From assembly GCA_030655135.1 (NCBI GenBank), contig JAURWC010000027.1:1-57624 (forward strand): a DNA stretch of 57,624 bases. The letters are read 5' to 3'. The translations under genes were made by a program, and so were the position numbers. Positions within the stretch are counted from its first letter, which is position 1. Each line of letters starts with the position of its first letter. The DNA comes from Hyphomicrobiaceae bacterium (GTDB lineage: Bacteria > Pseudomonadota > Alphaproteobacteria > Rhizobiales > Hyphomicrobiaceae). Below the pieces are notes generated by a model, which made no database searches, was not told the DNA's origin, and saw only the letters and a program-made list of their open reading frames with translations. Below are positions 34,370-43,145 of this stretch, one piece after another.

Positions 34370-35098
34370 GTGAGTAATTCGGATTTTTCGGGTCACAACG
34401 ACTTGGCGCTGCAGGGTGGTTTGAAGTCTGAAGGTGGGCTGATGGTCGCGGCCATTTCGGGGATCGCATTGCTGTTCTCCGGTTACAGCCTCTGGGAAAC
34501 GTCGCTTAAATCGTCGGATCTACAAATCTTCGTACCGCCGATTATTTACTATTCTTCGCCATACAACAATTCGAACTTCGAGATGATCCAGATCCCTGTC
34601 ACGATCGTGAACGAGGGGGCTCAGACCGGAACGGCGCTGCACTTCGATCTCGAAGTCACGGACCCGCGGACGAAGCAGACGAAGCGCTTTTATTCTGCCG
34701 AGTTTGGCGTCTGGTCGATGGAGCGGACGCGACAGCGGGCGTACACCGGCTTTGCACCGATCTCGCTGCAGGGGCATTCGAGCCGGGCGGAATCGGTGCT
34801 GTTCTACACGCGAGGTGCCGAAGAGAAGCCTGTGCAACTGATCCACGAGGCCGGCACGTACCAGTTCAAGCTGACGCTGGTAGAGGCCGAAGGCGGCTCC
34901 CGGAGCTGGCTCTCAAACCTGTTGGGCTCCAGCGAGCCGCCAAGCATTACGTTTGAGAGGGCGCTGCCGTTTTATGACGCCCGGTCGTTCCAGGAAGGTA
35001 CGATCTTCATGCACAGCCCGGACTGGGCGGCGTCGTCGGGTAGGTCGCCAATCGTGGCACCGGCAACCGGCGCGCCCAATGAGCAGACCGCACCCTAG
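34370..35098 (+). CDS. hypothetical membrane-anchored protein (242 aa)
   Basis: 242 residues starting with GTG; GGGGAGTAAGGG upstream is a good ribosome site. One membrane segment near 24-42 (GGLMVAAISGIALLFSGYS), then a long extracytoplasmic beta-rich domain (IQIPVTIVNEGAQTGTALHFDLEV). I do not recognise a family. The last 39 nt recur after the GGDEF-EAL gene at 37449-37487 (31 of 39 identical, also ending in a stop), which suggests a duplication of this gene or its end. Confidence 0.7.
   Translation: MSNSDFSGHNDLALQGGLKSEGGLMVAAISGIALLFSGYSLWETSLKSSDLQIFVPPIIYYSSPYNNSNFEMIQIPVTIVNEGAQTGTALHFDLEVTDPRTKQTKRFYSAEFGVWSMERTRQRAYTGFAPISLQGHSSRAESVLFYTRGAEEKPVQLIHEAGTYQFKLTLVEAEGGSRSWLSNLLGSSEPPSITFERALPFYDARSFQEGTIFMHSPDWAASSGRSPIVAPATGAPNEQTAP
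35060..35098 (+). repeat. 3'-end repeat, upstream copy
   Basis: The last 39 nt of the hypothetical gene, from CCGGCAACCGG to the stop TAG, encode PATGAPNEQTAP plus stop. The sequence aligns without gaps to 37449-37487 at 31 of 39 positions. Confidence 0.7.
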
Positions 35099-35193
35099 CT
35101 GGGCCGGCCTTGGGCTGAACTACCGGGTCGAGCAACACGCTGGCTTGAGGGGTTCATTAACGCAGACGGCGTATAAAAACCATCTCTAGGCGG

Positions 35194-37434
35194 ATGAGTT
35201 GTGGTGGCTGGAGCTGCCCAGCCGTTAGGTTGTCTATCTTGTTGCACACCGTTGCGAGTACAAGTCCTGTTCGCAGGTTGACGCTGTATAGCGTGTTAGC
35301 GGTCGCCAGCGCGGCTGCGACTGCAATGGCCGCGGTGCTGTGGTCCACATACCGTACGGACGTCATCAGTGTTGCCAAGCAGCAGCGCTTCGTCGCGCAC
35401 GCGCTAGAAACCAGCGTCGACAAAATTCCCTACGATCAGGAAAGCGTGGCGATCTGGGATGACGCCATCAAAAATGTTCGCACCGAGTTCAATTTGAAAT
35501 GGGTCGAGCACAACCTGAGTACCTGGATGTTCGACTACTTCAAGCATGATCAGGCGATGGTGCTCGATGATCGCGACCAGCTTCTCTATTTAAAGACCGC
35601 AGACGAAACCGTGGACGAACCGGTATGGGACGCTGAGCTTGCTGGGCTCGTCAAAGATCTGCGCCGGCAAATTGCAGCAGGGGCGCTGGACGATTATGAA
35701 GCCGGCCGCGCGCGCATTCCGCGCTCTGTCGATCGGGTTGTTCTGGGCAATCGGCCCGCCATCGCCAGTGTCATGCCGATCGTAACGGACACTGGCAAAA
35801 TGCCCCAAGAGCGAGGCAAGGAGTTTCTGCTCGTAAGCGTCCGGTTTCTCGATACGACGTTCGTCGAGAACCTCTCCTCTGACTATCAGCTAGCCGGTGC
35901 TCGCTTCTCGCGCAGTGCCATAATCAACCCGCCGGAACGCTCGTTCGCGCTCGAGAATGCTGCGGGGCAAACCATTGGCTATTTCGTGTGGCGGCCGTTT
36001 CTGCCGGGGTCGGTGATCTTTTGGGAGGTCGCGCCCGTCATAGCGTTTGGTTTGGTCTGCATTGGAAGTGCCGTGGTGCTGTTGATCCGTGGCTTGCGCA
36101 GCAGCTATGCGCAACTGATTGCCAGCGGTGCTGCAGCCAGTCATGCGGCTTCTCACGATGTTCTGACCGCCCTTCCGAACCGGGCATATTTCGACAGGCA
36201 GCTTATGTCTGCACTGAGCGCGCGCCAGGATGGGCCGCAACCGCTCGCGCTGCTGTTTCTGGACCTCGATCGATTCAAGACCGTGAACGATACGCTTGGA
36301 CACGCTGCCGGCGACGAGCTGATCAAGCAGTTCGTTCTGCGGATAGGCCAGATGCTGGCACCGGAGAATTTTCTGGCGCGTACCGGCGGTGACGAGTTCG
36401 CGATCATCGTGCCGGATGCGACGGATCAATGCACCATCGAGGAGCTGTGCGCCGATATCCTCACGCTGGTGGCAGCTCCGTTCGACGTGCGCGGTACGCA
36501 TGCGGTTGTCGGCGTCAGTATAGGAATCGCGATGGCGCGCGTGGATCACGTGGCGCCCGCGGATCTGGCGCGGCAAGCCGACATTGCGCTGTACCAGGCC
36601 AAGGGCACGGGTCGCAACTGCTTCTGCTTTTTCACCAAGGACGTGGAAGACCGTTTGCGCGCGCATGCCGTGCTGGAGGCCGATCTACGTGCGGCGCTTG
36701 GCGAAGGCGGCTTGGAACTCGCATATCAGCCGATCTACAATTCCGCGACGCTGCGCGTGGCTGGCATTGAGGCCTTGGCACGCTGGAACCATCCGCGGCT
36801 GGGGTCAGTCTCTCCGCAAATCTTCATTGCTATTGCCGAGCAGACTGGGCTGATCCACGAACTTGGTCATTGGGTTTTGCGGGAAGCGTGCGGTGCGATC
36901 TGCGACACCGATTTTGCAACGCTGGCGGTCAATGTGTCGCCAGTGCAGATCTTGAAGCCCGGCTTTGCCGATACGCTGCTTTCGACGCTGACTGAGACCG
37001 GCTTTCCCCCAGGCCGGCTGGAGATCGAGATCACCGAAGGAACATTGCTCGATACGACAGGTGTCGCAGAGAAGGTTCTGCAGACCTTGCGGAGCGCCGG
37101 GATAAAGATCGCCTTGGACGACTTTGGGACCGGTTATTCGTCGTTGAGCTATTTGATGAAGCATCAGGTGGACCGCCTGAAAATCGATCGGTCCTTTGTC
37201 TCACAGCTTGGTGAAGGTTCTTCGGCCAGTTCGGTAGTTCGCGCGATCGTTACGATGGCGCAGGCGATCGGGGTCTCCGTGACGGCCGAAGGGGTCGAGA
37301 CACGAGATCAGCAAGCGATCCTGCAGCAGCTGGGTTGTGATCAGCTGCAGGGTCATCTGCTGTCGAAGCCGGTTCCCGTGGTCAAGCTACTAGAGCTGGG
37401 TGATGAACGCGTTGCGTCGCCTGTTGCCGCATGA
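35194..37434 (+). CDS. CHASE4-like/GGDEF/EAL c-di-GMP turnover protein
   Basis: 746 residues. An N-terminal membrane segment (about 25-50) and another near 280-300 bracket a periplasmic sensor of CHASE4 type. The GGDEF domain (about 320-485) has an intact RTGGDEFAII active site and HDVLTALPNRAYFD. The EAL domain (about 495-735) has the GIEALARW motif, ALDDFGTGYSSLSYL and KIDRSFV. All key residues for cyclase and phosphodiesterase activities appear present, so the net activity cannot be predicted. It controls cyclic di-GMP, which governs adhesion and biofilm. Confidence 0.93.
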   Translation: MSCGGWSCPAVRLSILLHTVASTSPVRRLTLYSVLAVASAAATAMAAVLWSTYRTDVISVAKQQRFVAHALETSVDKIPYDQESVAIWDDAIKNVRTEFNLKWVEHNLSTWMFDYFKHDQAMVLDDRDQLLYLKTADETVDEPVWDAELAGLVKDLRRQIAAGALDDYEAGRARIPRSVDRVVLGNRPAIASVMPIVTDTGKMPQERGKEFLLVSVRFLDTTFVENLSSDYQLAGARFSRSAIINPPERSFALENAAGQTIGYFVWRPFLPGSVIFWEVAPVIAFGLVCIGSAVVLLIRGLRSSYAQLIASGAAASHAASHDVLTALPNRAYFDRQLMSALSARQDGPQPLALLFLDLDRFKTVNDTLGHAAGDELIKQFVLRIGQMLAPENFLARTGGDEFAIIVPDATDQCTIEELCADILTLVAAPFDVRGTHAVVGVSIGIAMARVDHVAPADLARQADIALYQAKGTGRNCFCFFTKDVEDRLRAHAVLEADLRAALGEGGLELAYQPIYNSATLRVAGIEALARWNHPRLGSVSPQIFIAIAEQTGLIHELGHWVLREACGAICDTDFATLAVNVSPVQILKPGFADTLLSTLTETGFPPGRLEIEITEGTLLDTTGVAEKVLQTLRSAGIKIALDDFGTGYSSLSYLMKHQVDRLKIDRSFVSQLGEGSSASSVVRAIVTMAQAIGVSVTAEGVETRDQQAILQQLGCDQLQGHLLSKPVPVVKLLELGDERVASPVAA

Positions 37435-37448
37435 TCAACGGACCGGCG

Positions 37449-37487
37449 CCGGCAACCGGGGCGCGGAGCGAGCAGACTGCACCTTAA
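37449..37487 (+). repeat. 3'-end repeat, downstream copy (gene remnant)
   Basis: Reads PATGARSEQTAP and a stop codon in the corresponding frame, versus PATGAPNEQTAP at 35060-35098. DNA identity is 31 of 39. It lies between the GGDEF-EAL stop and a terminator, with no gene of its own, and is interpreted as the remnant end of a former copy of the 34370-35098 gene. Confidence 0.65.
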
Positions 37488-37491
37488 ACGA

Positions 37492-37519
37492 AAAAGGGCT
37501 ACCTCTCGGTAGCCCTTTT
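37492..37519. terminator. strong bidirectional intrinsic terminator
   Basis: A perfect 12-bp stem (AAAAGGGCTACC at 37492-37503 and GGTAGCCCTTTT at 37508-37519) with a TCTC loop; the A and T runs make it work on both strands. It serves the GGDEF-EAL gene (or the older gene whose tail remains just upstream) and the convergent Gly-rich gene. Confidence 0.9.
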
Positions 37520-37536
37520 CCATCCGGTCGTCTGGC

Positions 37537-38145
37537 TCAGTCGATGCAATCTTCGTAGCGGTTCCACCAATAGGAGCTGCCAGTGCGGATGGCCTTGCGA
37601 CGCAGCCAGCCACAATCGCTGTAGCCGTAGCCATAGCCGTCACCGATGTACACGCCTACGCCACCACCGCGATGCCGATGACCACGATCCGCGCGTCGAT
37701 CGCCGCGGTCTCCACGGCCTGAGTAGGTGCCGCGAGGGCCTCGATCGCCGCGAGCGCTTGATCCGTCACCGCCGCGGCGGCCGCCATCAAACGAAGAACC
37801 GCGACCGCTTGAAGGGCCTACGCCAGCATCGCCGGAGCTTGCACCAGAGCTGCCGCCGCCGTTCCGGCCGCCACCGCCGCGCGAGCCACCGCCGCCTCCG
37901 CCGCCGGGTCCTCCTCCGCCGCCGGAACTAGCAGCCGGACCGCCGCCGGATTTGCCTCCGCCACCGCCGCCACCACCACCGGATCCGCCACCGCCTCCGT
38001 TTCCACCTCCGCCGCCTCCATCCCTCACAAGCTGGACAGCGCCGGCGCTAGACGCAGGGTTATCTCCAAGGCTCAGGGCAAAGGCGGATGAGGCACAAGC
38101 CATGCCGAATGACGCAATTGCACCCACAATGATTTTTCTCTTCAT
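37537..38145 (-). CDS. secreted Gly-rich protein
   Basis: 202 residues starting MKRKIIVGAIASFGMACASSAFA, a clear signal peptide. About half the mature protein is a Gly/Ser low-complexity region with long glycine runs (residues about 43-110). An Arg/Asp/Gly-rich stretch follows, then a conserved-looking tail VYIGDGYGYGYSDCGWLRRKA ending in NRYEDCID with two cysteines. AAAAGGA precedes the ATG at 38145. The architecture is like surface or cell-wall-associated Gly-rich proteins of Rhizobiales; function is unknown. Confidence 0.75.
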   Translation of the reverse strand: MKRKIIVGAIASFGMACASSAFALSLGDNPASSAGAVQLVRDGGGGGGNGGGGGSGGGGGGGGGKSGGGPAASSGGGGGPGGGGGGGSRGGGGRNGGGSSGASSGDAGVGPSSGRGSSFDGGRRGGDGSSARGDRGPRGTYSGRGDRGDRRADRGHRHRGGGVGVYIGDGYGYGYSDCGWLRRKAIRTGSSYWWNRYEDCID

Positions 38146-38316
38146 GATCCACGATCCTTTTCGTTGTCCGCAGCTCGCTTGGCTGCTGGTGAGTAAACGC
38201 ATGAAGCAACGATGGTTGCGCCTGCAGCTACTGTCTGGACCCAATTTAATGTTGGCCGGCGGAACGGCCGCTTCAGATTCGAGTTGGCTGATTGATGAAG
38301 TCACATGGAGGCTGTC

Positions 38317-38523
38317 ATGAGCAGCACTGGCGATAAAGTTAGCGGTCACGCCAATAAGGTAGCCGGCAAAGCCAAGGAACTGGCTGGCAAGGCGACCGGC
38401 AACGAGGAACTCGAGGCCAAGGGCGATGCCCAGCAGGTCAAGGGCTCAGCCCAAGTCGGCATGGGCAAGGTCAAGGATGCAGCTAAGGACGGCGCCGACG
38501 CCGCCAAGAAGGCGCTGGACTGA
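38317..38523 (+). CDS. CsbD family stress protein
   Basis: 68 residues starting MSSTGDKVSGHANKVAGKAKE: short hydrophilic protein with the CsbD motif (GKATGNEELEAKGDAQQVKG) and repetitive Lys/Ala/Gly-rich amphipathic helices. GGAGG is upstream of the ATG at 38317. CsbD proteins accumulate under general stress in many bacteria; molecular role unknown. It is followed by an intrinsic terminator. Confidence 0.9.
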   Translation: MSSTGDKVSGHANKVAGKAKELAGKATGNEELEAKGDAQQVKGSAQVGMGKVKDAAKDGADAAKKALD

Positions 38524-38545
38524 TCTTGATTAGCCAACCACGACG

Positions 38546-38579
38546 AAGCCATCCTGCTGGTCCGCAGGGTGGCTTTTTT
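38546..38579 (+). terminator. intrinsic terminator after csbD-like gene
   Basis: A 12-bp stem with one G-U pair (GCCATCCTGC at 38548-38557 with GCAGGGTGGC at 38564-38573, extended by flanking AA/TT) is followed by TTTTTT. Confidence 0.88.
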
Positions 38580-38641
38580 CATTGCCGATGCGGCACGAAC
38601 GAAGACGAGCAGATCATATAGCGTTGCCGCTTATAGCCAGC

Positions 38642-39220
38642 TCACTTGTTCAGCGCGAGCACCAACGCTTTCGGATTGCCGCCGTTCTCGCTGATGTAGT
38701 TCTGGAACAGCGTGTCCAGGAACGACGTCATGCGGAAGCCGATGACTTCTGCGTCGCGGACCTTATAGACGGCGCCGCGCTTCACCAGGATCCAACGGAC
38801 GTCGTAGCTTTCGCCGCTTTTTAGCGTGATACGGCTCTCCACGGTCGCGCCGGAGCCGGTCTCGGACTGGCCGACCATGACGGCTTTGGCGACCGGATAC
38901 TTCGGAGCCTCCTTGCCCGCGTAGCGCGCAATGAAATTGATCATGCCGTTGTAGTAGGCTGGCCGGTCACCCTTGGGCAGCGCGCTGGCGTAGGAGCCGA
39001 GCGCTGTCAGTCCGATCGATGGGACGTCGGCATGGCTCCGGATAACGCTCGCAAACGACTGAACCGATCCGGTTCTGGACGCTGCAATTAGCTCATTGGC
39101 GACCCGCTGCATGTATCCCGCTGCCGATTCGGCGCGGGCGCTGCTGGTTGCGAAAGACAATAGTGCGACCGCCAGGGCCAACACGGTCAATGGACCGCGC
39201 TTCACGGCAAGACTCGACAT
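38642..39220 (-). CDS. MlaC/Ttg2D-family ABC transporter substrate-binding protein
   Basis: 192 residues with a signal peptide (LTVLALAVALLSFATSSARA). The mature part matches the MlaC/toluene-tolerance fold: a helical region (AAGYMQRVANELIAASRTG), then YYNGMINFIARYA, and a C-terminal VESRITLKSGESYDVRWILVKRGAVYKVRDAEVIGF. MlaC proteins shuttle phospholipids between the outer membrane and the MlaFEDB complex. No mla genes are adjacent, so this is an orphan paralogue. Confidence 0.83.
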   Translation of the reverse strand: MSSLAVKRGPLTVLALAVALLSFATSSARAESAAGYMQRVANELIAASRTGSVQSFASVIRSHADVPSIGLTALGSYASALPKGDRPAYYNGMINFIARYAGKEAPKYPVAKAVMVGQSETGSGATVESRITLKSGESYDVRWILVKRGAVYKVRDAEVIGFRMTSFLDTLFQNYISENGGNPKALVLALNK

Positions 39221-39388
39221 GTGCTGCGACGTTCCTCTTTAAAATCCGGCGGTTGATGCTTCGCCAAGCGCAACGTGGCACGCCGTCAAATCAGTTGCCT
39301 CCACTATCAGCATGCCGGATGCCTCGCCGTCAAAGGGGGCCAGATAGAGAAGGCAGAGGTGTGACCAAATGCTGTGGCCAAACGGCAC

Positions 39389-39416
39389 TTGACATATAAA
39401 GATGTCTTTATATGTT
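39389..39416 (+). promoter_or_regulatory. promoter with overlapping 24-bp palindromic operator (SahR-type)
   Basis: A sigma-70 type promoter has -35 TTGACA at 39389-39394, 16 nt spacer and -10 TATGTT at 39411-39416. A perfect palindrome with 11-nt arms (ACATATAAAGA at 39392-39402 and TCTTTATATGT at 39405-39415, TG between) covers almost the whole core promoter. It lies immediately upstream of an ArsR-methyltransferase regulator and metF/metH, so it is very likely the operator of that regulator. Transcription would start near 39423. Confidence 0.85.
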
Positions 39417-39438
39417 GATCGCTGAAATGGAGGCCGGC

Positions 39439-40464
39439 ATGATCGGGACTTTGCCATCGTCGGAGCTTGTGGCGGCGCTGAAAGCGGCAGCCGAGCCGAC
39501 GCGTTTGCGCATTCTTGCTCTGTTGGCCGATGCCGAGCTGAACGTGAAGGATCTGACGCAAATTCTCGGCCAGAGCCAGCCGCGCATCAGCCGGCATCTG
39601 AAGCTGCTGACGGAAGCCGGGCTGATCGAGCGGTTCCGCGACGGCAGCTGGGTCTACTTCCACGTATCTGATCGTACCGAATGCGGGCGGTTGGCCCTGC
39701 GCGTCACGCAAAGCGTGGATGGAGCCGAGGCCGTCCTGCACCGGGATCGTGACCGGTGCCTGGCCTTGAAGAGTGAGCGCGAGGCCGAGGCGCAAGGCTA
39801 TTTTGCCGCCCACGCCGCAGACTGGAACCGTATCCGGTCATTGCACGTCGCCGAGCACGAGGTGGAGAGTGCGATGCTCGATGCTCTTGGAACCGGGCCG
39901 TTCAAACTGCTCCTTGATCTGGGCACCGGTACCGGCCGCACGCTGGAGCTATTCGCCGGGCGCTATGAGCGCGGCTTGGGTCTCGACGTCAATCAGGCAA
40001 TGCTGGCTTACGCCGAGGGCACAATCGCGCGCGCACGGCTTACGAATGCGCAGGTGCGCCACGGAGACATTTATCATCTGGCCTTGCCGGACGGCTGCGC
40101 CGATGCCGTCGTCGTGCATCAGGTGCTCCACTTCCTGCCCGAGCCTGGGTTGGCAATCCGGGAGGCGGCACGCGTTACGGCGCCGGGCGGAAAATTACTT
40201 ATTGTCGATTTCGCTCCGCACGAGCACGAGTTTCTGCGGGAAGAGCACGCGCATAAGCGGCTCGGCTTTCCGAGCCAGCAAATGTCGCAGTGGGTGACGG
40301 ATGCGGGACTGAAGGCGATCAGCAACAAGCTGCTGGCGCCCCCCGCCGGCGACTCGGCTGGGCTCACGGTTTCGCTGTGGCTGGCACAACGTCCATCGGT
40401 CAGGGTGAGTGCGCCCCGGCCGGCAAAGAAAATAGAAACGACCGATCTAGAGAGGGCACGCTGA
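39439..40464 (+). CDS. ArsR-family regulator fused to SAM-dependent methyltransferase domain (SahR-like)
   Basis: 341 residues from the ATG at 39439, which has GGAGG just upstream; ATGs at 39412 and 39427 lie in or at the promoter, so they are unlikely. Residues about 1-95 are an ArsR winged helix (ADAELNVKDLTQILGQSQPRISRHLKLLTEAGLI). Residues about 130-330 are a class I methyltransferase (LLDLGTGTGRTLELFA, GDIYHLALPDG, ADAVVVHQVLHFL). ArsR regulators of this kind beside metF/metH match SahR, which derepresses the SAM cycle in response to S-adenosylhomocysteine. The stop overlaps the metF start (TGATG). Confidence 0.87.
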   Translation: MIGTLPSSELVAALKAAAEPTRLRILALLADAELNVKDLTQILGQSQPRISRHLKLLTEAGLIERFRDGSWVYFHVSDRTECGRLALRVTQSVDGAEAVLHRDRDRCLALKSEREAEAQGYFAAHAADWNRIRSLHVAEHEVESAMLDALGTGPFKLLLDLGTGTGRTLELFAGRYERGLGLDVNQAMLAYAEGTIARARLTNAQVRHGDIYHLALPDGCADAVVVHQVLHFLPEPGLAIREAARVTAPGGKLLIVDFAPHEHEFLREEHAHKRLGFPSQQMSQWVTDAGLKAISNKLLAPPAGDSAGLTVSLWLAQRPSVRVSAPRPAKKIETTDLERAR

Positions 40465-41399
40465 TGCCACCGGAAGGCAAGGAACGCAAAAGCAGGCTCG
40501 TCGGCTCTGGCGACATCGATGTCTCATTCGAATTCTTTCCGCCGAAGTCGGAGAAGATGGAAGAGAACCTTTGGGCAGCCATCCGCCGCCTGGAGCCGTT
40601 GGCGCCGGAGTTCGTCTCCGTGACGTATGGCGCCGGCGGGTCGACGCGCGAGCGCACGCATAACACGGTGGCGCGCATTGTTCGTGAAACGGCGCTGCGT
40701 CCGGCCGCGCATCTGACGTGTGTCGAGGCGACGAAGTCAGAAGTCGAAGCCGTCGCCCAGGCCTATCAGGATGCCGGCGTTCGCCACGTCGTGGCGTTGC
40801 GCGGCGATCCTGCCGGCGGTGTCGGCTCGGCCTACCAGCCGCATCCCGATGGCTTCGCCAATGCCGCCGAACTCGTCGAAGGCTTGAAGAAGGTCGGTAA
40901 CTTCGAGATTTCAGTTGCGGGTTATCCGGAGAAGCATCCCGACAGCCCGAGCCTCAAGGCCGACATGGACAATTTGAAAGCCAAGGTCGATGCGGGAGCC
41001 GATCGCATCATCACGCAGTTCGGCTTCGACAACACGCACTTCCTACGCTTCCTGGAGCGGGCACGCGCCGCCGGCATCTGGATTCCCATCACGCCGGGCA
41101 TCGTGCCGATCCACAACTTCCGCCAGGTCGCCGGCTTTGCCGTCCGCTCCGGCGCCACCGTGCCGGCATGGTTGGCGCGCCGTTTCGAAGGGCTTGATGA
41201 CGATGTGGCGACGAGCCATCTCGTGGCCGTGGCGGTTGCCACCGAACAAGTGATGGACCTCGTCGACGAAGGCGTGAAGTCGTTTCATTTCTACACGCTG
41301 AACCGCCCGGACCTCGTCTATGCCATCTGCCATCTGCTGGGCCTGCGCCCGCTGAAGGCCAAGCCATTGGAAGCGCGCAAATCCGCCGTATCGGCCTGA
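40464..41399 (+). CDS. metF: methylenetetrahydrofolate reductase
   Basis: 311 residues. Family motifs: [18 protein letters not shown] near the N-terminus, [15 protein letters not shown], and [19 protein letters not shown]-barrel flavoenzyme that reduces 5,10-methylene-THF to 5-methyl-THF, the methyl donor used by the MetH proteins downstream. Its start overlaps the regulator stop, and metH1 begins 20 nt after its stop, so all are one operon. Confidence 0.96.
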   Translation: MPPEGKERKSRLVGSGDIDVSFEFFPPKSEKMEENLWAAIRRLEPLAPEFVSVTYGAGGSTRERTHNTVARIVRETALRPAAHLTCVEATKSEVEAVAQAYQDAGVRHVVALRGDPAGGVGSAYQPHPDGFANAAELVEGLKKVGNFEISVAGYPEKHPDSPSLKADMDNLKAKVDAGADRIITQFGFDNTHFLRFLERARAAGIWIPITPGIVPIHNFRQVAGFAVRSGATVPAWLARRFEGLDDDVATSHLVAVAVATEQVMDLVDEGVKSFHFYTLNRPDLVYAICHLLGLRPLKAKPLEARKSAVSA

Positions 41400-41419
41400 G
41401 CTGCGCGAAGGAGTATGCC

Positions 41420-42481
41420 ATGAAGAAAATCGCAAGCTGGGCCGCGCTGGAGAAGGCGGCCGCAGAGCGCATCCTGATCATCGATGGCGCCATGGGCACC
41501 ATGATCCAGCGCCACAAGCTGCAGGAAGAAGACTATCGCGGTAAGCGCTTCGCGGACTGGAAGAGCGACGTCAAAGGCAATAACGACCTGCTGGTGCTGA
41601 CGCAGCCGAAGATCATCGGCGAAATCCACGAGCAGTATCTGGCTGCCGGCGCCGACCTGATCGAGACGAACACGTTCAACGCGCAACGTATCTCCATGGC
41701 CGACTACGGCATGGAGGAGTTGTCGGCTGAGATCAATTTCGAGGCGGCCAAGATCGCGCGGGCTGCCGCCGACAAGTACACCAAGCTGACCCCGGACAAG
41801 CCGCGCTTCGTCTGCGGTGCCGTCGGCCCGACGAACCGCACGGCGTCGCTGTCGCCGAGCGTCAACGATCCTGGCTACCGCAACGTCACGTTCGATGAAC
41901 TGCGCGAGGCTTACAAGGAGCAGGTGATCGCTTTGATCGAGGGCGGGTCGGACATCATCCTGATCGAAACGATCTTCGATACGCTGAATGCCAAGGCGGC
42001 CGGCTTTGCAACGCTCGATGCCTTCGACGAGAAGGGCGTGCAGCTGCCGATCATGATTTCCGGCACGATCACGGACAGGTCTGGCCGCACCTTGTCGGGG
42101 CAGACTGCGGAAGCATTCTGGTATTCGATGCGGCACCTTCGCCCGTTTTCGATCGGGTTGAACTGCGCGCTGGGCGCGGAGCTGATGCGTCCCTATCTGG
42201 CCGAACTGGCGCAGGTCGCGGACACGCGCGTCTCGGCCTATCCCAACGCCGGACTGCCGAACGCAATGGGCGAGTACGACGAGGGGCCGGATGAGATGGC
42301 TTGCAAGGTCGAGCCGTGGGCACACGAGGGTCTGCTGAACATCATCGGCGGTTGCTGTGGCTCCACGCCCGACCACATACAGCACATTGCTGAGCACGTG
42401 GCCTCGTCCAAGCCGCGCGCGGTGCCGAAGCTGACGACAAAGATGAGGCTGTCAGGGCTGGAGCCGTTCGTGCATGGGTGA
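41420..42481 (+). CDS. metH1: methionine synthase, homocysteine-binding half
   Basis: 353 residues covering only the N-terminal homocysteine-binding TIM barrel of MetH. Zinc ligands C249 (GLNCALG), C312 and C313 (GGCCGS) correspond to the three cysteines of cobalamin-dependent Met[21 protein letters not shown] is the family start. The protein ends at the linker between barrels, so it needs the separate metH2 product at 43146-45866 to form complete methionine synthase. AAGGAG lies upstream of the ATG. VapBC is inserted directly downstream. Confidence 0.95.
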   Translation: MKKIASWAALEKAAAERILIIDGAMGTMIQRHKLQEEDYRGKRFADWKSDVKGNNDLLVLTQPKIIGEIHEQYLAAGADLIETNTFNAQRISMADYGMEELSAEINFEAAKIARAAADKYTKLTPDKPRFVCGAVGPTNRTASLSPSVNDPGYRNVTFDELREAYKEQVIALIEGGSDIILIETIFDTLNAKAAGFATLDAFDEKGVQLPIMISGTITDRSGRTLSGQTAEAFWYSMRHLRPFSIGLNCALGAELMRPYLAELAQVADTRVSAYPNAGLPNAMGEYDEGPDEMACKVEPWAHEGLLNIIGGCCGSTPDHIQHIAEHVASSKPRAVPKLTTKMRLSGLEPFVHG

Positions 42482-42491
42482 CACTGTGCAA

Positions 42492-42519
42492 TGTGTATGA
42501 TACACAATCAAATGTGTAT
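42492..42519 (+). promoter_or_regulatory. VapB antitoxin operator (palindrome plus extra half-site)
   Basis: TGTGTAT (42492-42498), G, ATACACA (42500-42506) is a perfect 7-bp-arm palindrome, and a third half-site TGTGTAT lies at 42513-42519, just before the antitoxin ribosome site. Multiple half-sites in front of an antitoxin gene are typical of autoregulated type II modules. It lies 11 nt after the metH1 stop, so the module carries its own control inside the operon. Confidence 0.7.
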
Positions 42520-42529
42520 GGAGATGGCA

Positions 42530-42733
42530 ATGCGGACAAATATCGAATTGGACGACGAAAAAATCGAGCAAGCTAAGCGGCTTACAGGTGTGAAAAGCAA
42601 GAAAGATGTGGTTGATCTCGCGCTGGATGAACTGATCCGATCGCGGAGAAAGAAGAGCTTGTTGGATCTGGCCGGAAAGATTGAGTTCTATGACGGCTTT
42701 GATCCCAAGGACGGAAACGACCGCCAGCTATGA
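42530..42733 (+). CDS. vapB: VapB-type antitoxin
   Basis: 67 residues starting MRTNIELDDEKIEQAKRLTG: the ribbon-helix-helix start typical of the VapB family (MRTNI-x-h-D-D), with VKSKKDVVDLALDELIRSRR as the DNA-binding dimer helices. The C-terminal half (LLDLAGKIEFYDGFDPKDG) would wrap around the toxin. GGAG is upstream of ATG 42530. The stop overlaps the toxin start by 4 nt. Base composition is visibly more AT-rich than the flanking metH genes, consistent with acquisition. Confidence 0.92.
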   Translation: MRTNIELDDEKIEQAKRLTGVKSKKDVVDLALDELIRSRRKKSLLDLAGKIEFYDGFDPKDGNDRQL

Positions 42734-43145
42734 TGGTGTTGGACACGAGCATCATCGTCGATCTGCTGCGTGACAAAACTGGCCGATCTGCCCGCGACCT
42801 TGAGGCATTTCTTGGGGGCGGTGAATTTCTGCTGTCGCGGATCTCTCAATTTGAATTGCTCCGAGGTTGCCGGGACGAGCGCCACTGGAGTGAGCTGAAT
42901 AGCTATCTGGAAGTCCAGAACTACATCGAATGCGATGCTGCCTCGTGGGTTGCAGCAAGCAGAACTTTCTACGAGTTGAGGAAATCCGGGCGCACGCTGC
43001 GCAGCTCCTTCGACTGCTGCATCGCTCAAGCCGCGCTAGATCGCAACCTGACACTTGTTCATAACGACGATGACTTTGAAGCTATCGCCGAAATTCGCCC
43101 GTTGCGGCAAACCCGGCTGGATCTGAAGCACGCCAAAGGCAAAAG

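Noticed and set aside
39412-39414. ATG at 39412 as start of the ArsR-methyltransferase gene
   Set aside because: It lies inside the -10 element and the palindrome, so it would not be transcribed; 39439 has a ribosome site.
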